Below, one piece after another: positions 57,031-64,000 of a stretch of DNA of 64,000 nt. Position 1 is the stretch's first letter, and each line of letters starts with the position of its first letter. The notes beneath the pieces were generated by a model. That model searched no databases. It was not told the DNA's origin and was given only the letters and a program-made list of their open reading frames with translations. Made by a program: the position numbers and the translations under genes. The DNA is from Homarus americanus (lineage: Eukaryota; Arthropoda; Malacostraca; Decapoda; Nephropidae): assembly GCF_018991925.1 (NCBI RefSeq), contig NW_024738608.1:1852187-1916186 (forward strand). The letters are read 5' to 3'.

Positions 57031-57270
57031 GAGCGCTTAAATCGTATATAATGATGCCCTATTGTTTTTTTATTATCTCTCACTCGATTCAATATATAAC
57101 TATCGTATATCGTCGGCGTCGATCGCGGTGTGCGTGTTTTGTCCGTCTCTCAATCAGGGTTCTGTTGTGGCTAGTGGGGCGATAAGGTCGACAGGTGCCT
57201 ATACCTTTAGGACAAAACTCGACCATAATGGATGTTTATATTGTGATGCTCTGCCTGCCTGCCGACACCC
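57031..57270. other. unique spacer
   Basis: Balanced sequence with CpG words (GTCGGCGTCGATCGCGG). No recognised ORF or element. Confidence 0.4.
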
Positions 57271-57271
57271 C

Positions 57272-57342
<71 letters not shown>

Positions 57343-57429
57343 ATCTCGCCTCTGGTTGCATGCCACAGGCAATGAGGGAGGAAGGGAAAAAATGTTTATT
57401 TTATTTTGAACTTTAACTCCTCACCAGGG

Positions 57430-57508
<79 letters not shown>
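57272..57508. repeat. two (CT)n microsatellites
   Basis: CT runs at about 57272-57338 and 57431-57508. Confidence 0.96.
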
Positions 57509-57512
<4 letters not shown>

Positions 57513-58084
57513 AGTTACAAATTTCATCAGTATGAGGGACAATTAAGTAATGTACAGAGAGAAGGAGAGAGAGAGAGAGAGAGAGAGTATAAAGTTCATT
57601 TGGCGTCGTGAGATTGAGACAGACAGACAGACAGAGGAATAAGTTTAATCGATAATTAGAGGGAGAGAGACAGACGGATAGCCAGATGAGAGAGAGAGGG
57701 AGAAGCAGAAATAGATAAAAGAGAGACACAGAAACAGAGAAACATATAAACAAATGAGAGTGAGAATAAACAAATAAATAAGACAGAGAGAGAGAGAGAG
57801 AATCGAACACACACACACACACACACACACACAAATACACACACACACACACACACACTTTCCACCATTTCCACTTTCAAAATCAAATTTTGGAAATAGG
57901 GGCACTCAACAAAGTTTATGAGCCTATCTGCCGTCCGTCGTGCACTGGGAGGAGGCGCCCTTGTCCTACCGCCTCCATGTACTGTAATAGTGTGTCTGTG
58001 TGTGTGTGTGTGTGTGTGTGTCAATAATGTGTATGTGTGTCTGTGTGTGTGTGTGTGTGTGTATATATGTTTTTTTTGTACTTT

Positions 58085-58114
<30 letters not shown>
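57509..58114. repeat. (GA)n, (CAGA)n, (CA)n, (GT)n and (AT)n microsatellite cluster
   Basis: (GA)n near 57561-57587 and 57783-57801, ACAGACAG near 57617-57633, (CA)n at 57808-57859, (GT)n at about 57998-58020 and 58040-58061, then GT passing to (AT)n at 58086-58115. Translated ORFs are microsatellite products. Confidence 0.9.

Positions 58115-58138
<24 letters not shown>
58115..58138. repeat. (AAT)n at LINE 3' end
   Basis: About eight AAT units directly abut the minus-strand LINE, preceded by GT/AT repeats, exactly as at 30858-30914. Confidence 0.93.
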
Positions 58139-58228
58139 ACGGTTTTATTAATAATAGAGTTACAGCAGTGGCTGTCTCTGAACTTACATTTGATTTAGAC
58201 ATAATGATGTAATATGCATTGAATACAT

Positions 58229-59020
58229 TTACAGGGCTGTACAGTACATAAATGAGGAGTTGTTTATTATTTTAACAATAGACGGGATGGTGCTATTCTT
58301 ATATCTATTGGTGCGGGCTCTTATGGGCTGAATTTTGTTGTAGTGGCGGACTGCGTGAGTTGGGTGGGGGGCTGCAGGTGGCAGGAGGTGGCGATGGCGA
58401 GGGTGGTGCAGTAGTCCACGGCCAAACCTTTCCAGTGCTTGGTGGTGGAGGTCACTGAGGGATGGCATTTCCAGGGTGGAGAGAGCGTTGATGTAGCCGG
58501 AGTATTCTGCACCGAGCATGATTCTGCAGGCCCTTTTCTGTACCTTCTCTAGCTGACGTTGTTGGGTGGAGTTGAGAGAAGACGACCAGGCTGGTGATGC
58601 ATACGTTAGTTTGGGGAGAATAAAGGCGTTGTAGATGGTCCTCAGCTCTGGCGTGGGTGTCCCAAGTGACCTAAGTCGTCGTAGCATGTAGAGACGGTAC
58701 GAGGCTGCCTTGACTGTGTTATTTACATGGGCCTTCCAGTCAAGTTTGTTGTCTATAGTTACACCCAGGAGTTTGGCAGACTGCATCAGCTGGAGAGGAT
58801 GGGCACCCACTGTGACTGCCGGGGCTTGCACTGGAGTGGTGGCGGTATTGATGTGCATGACTACGGTTTTGGTGTGGTTGATGGTGACCTTGTTCTCCGT
58901 AGTCCATGCCTGTAGCCTGTCCAGGGTGCCTTGTAGCGATGAGTAGTCTGGTGCGGTGTTGTCCACTGAAACCCCCACAGTGCAGTCATCCACGTACTTC
59001 CACCTGTGAGGAGTGTCCAA
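58229..59020 (-). pseudogene. LINE reverse transcriptase, C-terminal half with YVDD
   Basis: 263 codons open. The catalytic Y-V-D-D is at about 58983-58997 within HRWKYVDDCTVGVSVD. The thumb and downstream parts follow: KLLGVTIDNKLDWKAHV, LRTIYNAFILPKLTYASPAW and QLEKVQKRACRIMLG. These last motifs are typical of CR1/Rex1-type elements. It ends at a stop at 58229. The last ~90 codons match the fragment at 31031-31297 almost exactly. Confidence 0.9.
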
Positions 59021-59034
59021 TAGAGCGTCGTTGA

Positions 59035-59822
59035 TCAGGATGAGGAAGCACAGGTGAGGTGTTGGAATGTGGAGACCACGCCCTGATACCTCACTGCCTG
59101 GCGACGTCCACTCAAGAAATCAGTGAGCCATGAGACCAGGTTGGTGAGCAGCCCTAGTGCAATAGCCTTGTTGATAACAGTGCAGTGATCAACAAGGTCA
59201 AAGGCCTTCCTGAAGTCCACAAGGGCAACGGCCTGTGATGTCTTACGTTTCTGCAAGTTTTTGTGCAGAAAATCCAGAAAGCTCACCAAGCAGTGTGATG
59301 TAGAGGAGGTCCTCATATTGCCAAATTGCTGTGGATCAATTGACTGATAGATACTGGCAAATGCCCACTCAAAAACAAAGTCCTCACAAAGTAGACTGGG
59401 TATGGGGGTAATGGCAACTGGCCTGAGGTCGTTAGGGGACTGTGGGGTGGTGACCTTGGGGATGGGGATGACAAATGCGGTTTTCCATTCATTAGGGCAT
59501 TTGCTTTGTCTGAGGGATGCATTAATAATAGAACAGAGGGGGTGGCAAGTTCAACTGCAAACTCCTTGTATATTTTGATTGGGAGGTCAATTGGGGTCGT
59601 GGAGCGTTTGGATTTAAATTTCAGGAGTTTGTTGGCGATTTCATATGGTTGGACACTGGGAGGGGGGGGAGGGGGAAGGTAAGTAAGCTGGGAGGAGAGT
59701 GAGGTCAAGACTGGGTAAGGTATGACATGTGGTAGCAAAATGGTTATTAATTTTCTCAGCTGCCTCCTCACTAGGTAAATGTGAGATGAAAGGAAGTGTG
59801 GGAGACTGACGGTTGAGACCAC
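59035..59822 (-). pseudogene. LINE reverse transcriptase, N-terminal half
   Basis: Two overlapping frames. The first (59822-59313) holds KSKRSTTPIDLPIKIYKEFA and then shifts frame within the region that should read as the RT finger motif. The second (59316-59035) holds VALVDFRKAFDLVDH, with the first catalytic Asp, and SWLTDFLSGRRQAV. It ends just where the G-V-P-Q-G motif should be. CACCTGTGCTTCCTC joins LTC to CFLIL with the intervening residues absent and the frame changed, as if about 30 bp were deleted between TGTG words. Confidence 0.85.
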
Positions 59823-61107
59823 AGAGATCTTTTACCTTGGAGTACCACAGACCGATGCCGACTTCCTTGAGGCCGTGCACTTTCCTGGGATAATAAGTCT
59901 TCTTGGCAGACTTGATTTCCCTGATGACCTGGTTACGTAGACTTTTGTACAGGCGGTTGTTGGTGTAGTATGCCTTGTTGCGCTGCTCAATAAGTCTTTT
60001 TATGCGGGGCGTAATCCACGGGACATCATCTGGGTGGATCCTCAGTGTTTTGGCTGGAAAGAAGTGGTGGTAGGCTTTGGTGATAGTGTCCAGGTAATTA
60101 TCCCATTTGTTCTGCATATCGTCTACCGTGATCACTTCAGTCCAGGGATACCGGGTTATCCATTGTCCAAAACGCCGCATAGCAGAGTCGGGGGTGGGTC
60201 GGTAAGTTCTGGTGGCAACTGGCGGTGGTGAGAAGGTGGGGGTAGGTGACCACAGCAGGGACAGGTGTGGGCTGCGTCCCATGGGAGGCAGCGGCTGGTG
60301 GGGAAGGTAGTGGTTACCGAGATCAGTCATAATGAGGTCAAGGGTGGCATTGCCATGTGTGGGAAAGTCTACTATTTGTGTAAGGTGGAGGTGTTGGGTG
60401 ATGTCACTGATGTCTAACTCATTGAAGTCACCGCATATCACTAGTTTAGCACATGGAAATCTGGATCTCAGGGAGTCAGCAGTGTCTATAATATGAGTAA
60501 TAAGTACATTGGCGGTTGGTGCGCGGGGGGGATGATAGCATACACAGACAAGGGAGGCAAGCTGGCAGGGGTGGGAGGTGGGAGTGACCTGAACCCACAA
60601 GGCTTCTACAGCTTCAGGTACATTAACACCTAGGGGTGATGGTTTGAGGTCACTGCGACAGTACAGAACTACACCCCCACCTTTCCTGTCCTTTCTAAGG
60701 TGGTGAAATAACTCATAGTTTTCTATGGCACAGATCTCAGGAACAATTTGCCACGCCTCGGTAATCGCCACAATACCTGCACCAACTGACTTCACTGTAA
60801 CACTGACCTCCTCCACCTTGTTGCATAAAGATGTGAAATTGGACAGCAGTAGGGAAGGTAGGCTGTACCATAGTCGCGGCACTTCATAGCGAGTACACTG
60901 TCTTTCAAGTACTGGCTTGACTTTCCTATGCTTGCTCGGCGTGATGATCGGGATTCGTCTGGGAATGCGGCGACCCCGTCTGCAGCCGCGGTTGTGGAAG
61001 ATAGTCAGCGCCTTTAGTAGAGTGATGGTGTGGGGTGGAGGATAGCCAGCACCAGACTTCAGCCGAAACAGGTCAGTGCGACGATATCGTGCCACTGGAA
61101 CACACAT
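59641..61107 (-). pseudogene. LINE endonuclease (APE/EEP type) and RT linker
   Basis: An open frame of 488 codons. The first ~80 residues are basic and Pro-rich. The endonuclease follows: LLSNFTSLCNKVEE, VAITEAWQ (catalytic Glu), GGGVVLYCRS, the GDFNELDIS motif and TLDLIMTD. The final motif, normally S-D-H, reads GRSPHLSLLW (bases about 60265-60275), so the catalytic Asp is lost. A linker with VPWITPRIKRLIEQRNKAYY and RNQVIREIKSAKKTYY leads to the RT. The enzyme would nick target DNA to prime cDNA synthesis, but the lost Asp suggests this copy is inactive. Confidence 0.9.
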
Positions 61108-61488
61108 ATTCTGGATTTTCAGGGCAGGCCGTTGAATTTTCAGGGCAGGCGTGGGGAAAATTCCACTAAAGTACCAGATTTCAGAAGGGCAAACTTTGAC
61201 AGTTTAAAGAGGGCAGCTGAGAGAGGGGGTGTATGCGTAAGCAGCTGTGAACCTGACAGATGACACCGACCGCAATGGCAGGATCTGAGATTGCCGAGTT
61301 CCCGCGACAATTTGAAGCAGTGAGTTACTTAATGCACAAAGGCCAGAACATACCATACTAACTCAGATCCAGACAACAATGACCCTAAATGGATAAATAA
61401 TTATTTAAAGAACATCATTGGCCAAAAGAAGGCTATAGGTAGAAGGATAAATCGTGGCGAAATTCACCTCCGGGACTATTATAGGGTA

Positions 61489-62488
61489 TTGGCGAGTAGG
61501 GTTAAAACCGAGATAAGGAAAGCAAAGAGGAATAATGAGGTAAGGGTAGCAAGGGAGGCGAAGACAAACCCCAAAGGATTCTACCAAATGTATCAAACTA
61601 AAACACGAGAAAAGATTGGACCAATACGGTCAGACTCCGGCGAGCTCACTGATAACGATGGAGAAATGAGCAATAATTTGAATAAATAGTTTTCAACAGT
61701 TTTCACCACCGAAAATTTAAACATGATACCCGAGGCACCGACTCTATTCAGAGATAGTGAAGAAAACAAATTAAGTGAGATAGTAGTGACTAGTAGCGAT
61801 GTTAGTAAGCAAATAGACAAATTAAAGCCTAATAAGTCACCTGGTCCCGATGAGATATTTGCCAGAGTATTAAAGGAATGTAAGGAAGAGCTTAGTATGC
61901 CCTTAGCAAAGTTGTTTAACATGTCATTAAAAACAGGTGTAGTACAGAATCTGGAGGATAGCGAATGTAATACCCGATTTTCAAGAAGAGATAGATCACT
62001 ATCCTCTAACTACCATAATCAGCCTAACATCAATAGTAGGCAAATTACTTGAATCAATCATTTCAAACTCTATTCGAAACCACCTGGAGAAGCACAAGTT
62101 GATCAATGATTCCCAACATGGCTTCACAAGCGGGCGTTTATGTCTAACTAATCTATTAACATTCTTTTCATCAGTTTTCGAATCGGTGGACGAAGGGCAC
62201 AATTATGATGTGGTATATCTCGACTTTAGCAAAACCTTCGACAGAGTCCCCCACGAAAGACTAATTAGAAAGGTAGAAGCACATGGCATCAAAGGTAATA
62301 TCCTTAAATGGATTAGGGCGTGGTTACAGGACAGGAAACAGCTAGTGAGCATTAATGGCACTAAGTCCCATTGGAGCAACGTCACAAGTGGAGTTCCCCC
62401 AAGGCTCAGTACTTGGACCATTATTATTTATTATATACATAAACGACATAGATATCGGCATAGACAGCAACATAAGCAAATTTGCTGA
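61489..62488 (+). pseudogene. CR1-like LINE reverse transcriptase, first half
   Basis: Read across three frames. The linker NPKGFYQMYQTKTREKIGP ends in a stop at 61687. VSKQIDKLKPNKSPGPDEI at about 61803 is the RT entry motif. A frame break after KTGVVQNLEDSE removes the following P-I-F-K-K-G-type motif. HGFTSGRLCLTNLL and VVYLDFSKTFDRVPHERLI carry the palm with the first catalytic Asp. The next motif is broken by an extra C in a C run (62397-62401): SGVPPRLS is read instead of the normal G-V-P-Q-G-S, and the correct frame resumes with GSVLGPLLFIIYINDI. Confidence 0.9.
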
Positions 62489-63285
62489 TGACACTAAAAT
62501 AGGACGTGTTATTAAATCTGACGAGGACTCAGCAAAACTACAGGAAGATCTAAACAAATTTTTCGAATGGTCTGAAAAATGGCAGATGAAATTCAACGTG
62601 GACAAATGTAAAGTACTCGGTATAGGAGATGTAAACAGGGAAACCAGATACCAGATGAACAACGATGCCATAGAGAAATCCGACTGCGAGAGAGATTTAG
62701 GAGTAATGATAAGTAGGAACCTTAAGCCAAGTAAACAATGTGTTTTTGCTCGTAACAAGGCTAATAAAGTACTTGAGTTCTACGCCACAAAAGTGTTAGT
62801 TACAAGACTAAAGGTCATCCTAAACTGTATCTTGCTTTCTTGTAAGACCACCTGGATTACAGTTCAGTTCTGGTCACCGTATTACAGAATGGATATAGAA
62901 TCCTTGGAAAGAATTCGAGAATGACAAGACTAATCGGGCGTGGAACCTTGAGTATAGAGACAGGTTAAAGCATCTTAATTTGCACTCCTTGAGAGACGTA
63001 GAGAGCGAGGGCGACCTGATAGAGGTGTATAAGTGGAAGAGGGCAGGGGCCCCAAACAAAGAGAGGACATTACAAAGGTACTCAAACTATCAACCAGGAG
63101 CAGACTCGTAACAATGGTTTAAATTAGACAAATTTAGATTTAGGCGTGAAATAGGTAAACACTGGTTTGGAAACAGAGTAGTGGATGAATGGAACAAGTT
63201 ACCAAATATCATCATTAACTCGAATACGCTGAATTGCTTCAAACATAGGTTGGATGCTCATATGAGCAATAGGGGTTGGGTGTAA
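62355..63285 (+). pseudogene. CR1-like LINE reverse transcriptase, second half
   Basis: Open from 62355 to 62924. The catalytic F-A-D-D is in KFADDTKIGRVIKSDED, followed by FFEWSEKWQMKFNVDKCKV and KSDCERDLGVMISRNLKPS. After a frame break at about 62918 it continues in another frame: RLKHLNLHSLRDVE and LIEVYKWKRAG. A premature TAA near 63108 precedes FRREIGKHWFGNRVVDEWN and HRLDAHMSNRGWV, ending with TAA at 63283-63285. The V.D.WN.LP type end is standard for this family. Confidence 0.9.
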
Positions 63286-63418
63286 ACGGGACTGCCCAGT
63301 ATGGGCCAATAGGCCCTCTGCAGTTTCCTCCATTCTTATGTTCGTATGTTCTTAAGTCTGGCACTTACAGACACTGACACCTTGAAAATACGCACTGTCT
63401 ACCCGTAAAAGTACTGTG

Positions 63419-63441
63419 TGTGTGCGTGTGTGTTTTTTGTT

Positions 63442-63509
<68 letters not shown>

Positions 63510-63657
63510 TGTGTGTGTGTGTGTGTTTTTGTATGTGTGTTTGTGTTTTTGTTTGTCTGTGTGTGTGTGTGTTATTATCACCAGAAACACAAAACACTTA
63601 CCCCGACACAATATTGTGTGTGTGTGTGTGTGTGTGTTTGTTTGTGTGTGTGTGTTT

Positions 63658-63699
<42 letters not shown>

Positions 63700-63700
63700 A
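63419..63700. repeat. long (GT)n microsatellite cluster
   Basis: GT runs at about 63446-63506 and 63615-63696 with TTTGT interruptions. The Cys/Val ORFs are artefacts. Confidence 0.95.
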
Positions 63701-63802
63701 TCGTACTGCAAAATACTCAAAACCTCTAAATCTCGTGGTCTCGTAGTGCAGTGATTGGGTGTAGCCAGAGTCCATATTGGAGTTATAAGTGGCTCAAGCC
63801 TC

Positions 63803-64000
63803 CCCATTATAGCCATGGGTCCTCCAAACTCCACATTATAGCCATGGTCACTCCAAACTCCCATTATAGCCATGGGTCACTCAAACTCCCCATTATAGCC
63901 ATGGGTCACTCTAAACTCCACATTATATGCATGGGTCCTCCAAACTCCACATTATAATACATGTCACTCAAACTCCCCATTATAGCCATGGGTCCTCCAA
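63803..64000. repeat. ~29-bp minisatellite, continues past right edge
   Basis: About seven copies of CATTATAGCCATGGGTCACT plus CCAAACTCC. Variation is small. The array is cut by the window end. Confidence 0.92.

Larger units (their letters stand above)
58139..61260 (-). mobile_element. long CR1-group LINE (Rex1/L2-like), minus strand, broken
   Basis: A nearly 3-kb non-LTR retrotransposon carries an endonuclease and RT in one ORF that is now split by at least three frame breaks. Its 3' untranslated region is the ~90 bp from 58228 to 58139 and its tail is (ATT)n on the coding strand. The 5' end is uncertain, somewhere between 61107 and 61260. The 3' part is shared with the fragment at 30915-31320. 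A second LINE starts head-to-head at about 61330. Confidence 0.9.
61330..63356 (+). mobile_element. CR1-like LINE, 5'-truncated, plus strand
   Basis: RT-only remnant of a CR1-group non-LTR retrotransposon. It begins within the endonuclease-RT linker (recognisable from about 61350). It ends with a stop at 63283, a short 3' untranslated region and tandem octamers TTCTTATG, TTCGTATG, TTCTTAAG at 63333-63356. Octamer repeats at the 3' end are a hallmark of CR1 elements. The 5' end lies 70-220 bp from the 5' end of the minus-strand LINE to the left. Confidence 0.9.

Noticed and set aside
57421..58024. Leu/Ser- and Cys/Val-rich minus-strand ORFs resembling membrane proteins
   Set aside because: They are translations of (CT)n, (GA)n and (CA)n runs.

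Overview
This looks like a nuclear window from an invertebrate genome, most likely an arthropod and plausibly a decapod crustacean. I see no bacterial or organellar gene organisation. The sequence is dominated by long minisatellite arrays, very long dinucleotide and trinucleotide microsatellites, decayed non-LTR retrotransposons and two defective Gypsy-type LTR retrotransposons. Short TTAGG-like runs, the arthropod telomere motif, support an arthropod. The species cannot be fixed from the sequence alone, and I find no intact host protein-coding gene.

Layout. Bases 1-220 hold the broken end of an unrecognised conserved protein-coding segment that runs directly into a tandem array. Bases 220-26856 are one ~55-bp minisatellite array. 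It contains a sharply bounded ~1.1-kb GC-rich subfamily (7.03-8.14 kb), several tiers of higher-order duplication, and two related LTR retrotransposons (16082-21357 and 21653-26038). These retrotransposons have integrase encoded before reverse transcriptase, the reverse of usual Gypsy order and like the Gmr1-type lineage. Each has a TATA/initiator promoter in its LTRs, and both are wrecked by frameshifts and internal deletions.

Bases 26857-31320 carry a possible short non-repetitive segment, a minus-strand Jockey-like LINE remnant, low-complexity tracts and a 5'-truncated LINE tail inserted next to a (GT)n run. Bases 31321-48175 are mostly simple sequence: polypyrimidine and polypurine blocks, a pair of perfect tandem palindromes, a 4-kb ~31-bp GT-rich array, a LINE 3' tail, a 27-bp CACCT-rich array, a small hAT-like MITE candidate, TTAGG-like runs and a 23-bp array. 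Bases 48176-55900 contain two large arrays. One has 24/30-bp units and the other 21-bp units; both unit sizes are multiples of three, so they give very long ORFs on both strands. Bases 56000-64000 hold microsatellites, a long minus-strand LINE with an apurinic-type endonuclease and RT, a head-to-head plus-strand CR1-like LINE ending in octamer repeats, a long (GT)n tract and the start of a ~29-bp array that leaves the window.

How the parts relate. The retroelements are the only recognisable protein-coding content and none is intact. The two Gypsy copies share LTRs, the gag-PR-INT-RT plan and some of the same gaps, but carry different lesions. Both sit in the minisatellite in informative ways: one appears to have a 4-bp target duplication, the other is flanked by a 78-bp direct repeat. 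Several LINE 3' ends abut trinucleotide or GT microsatellites. Parts of the arrays carry dense single-base gaps that could be true decay or long-read assembly error, which limits any reading of their frames.
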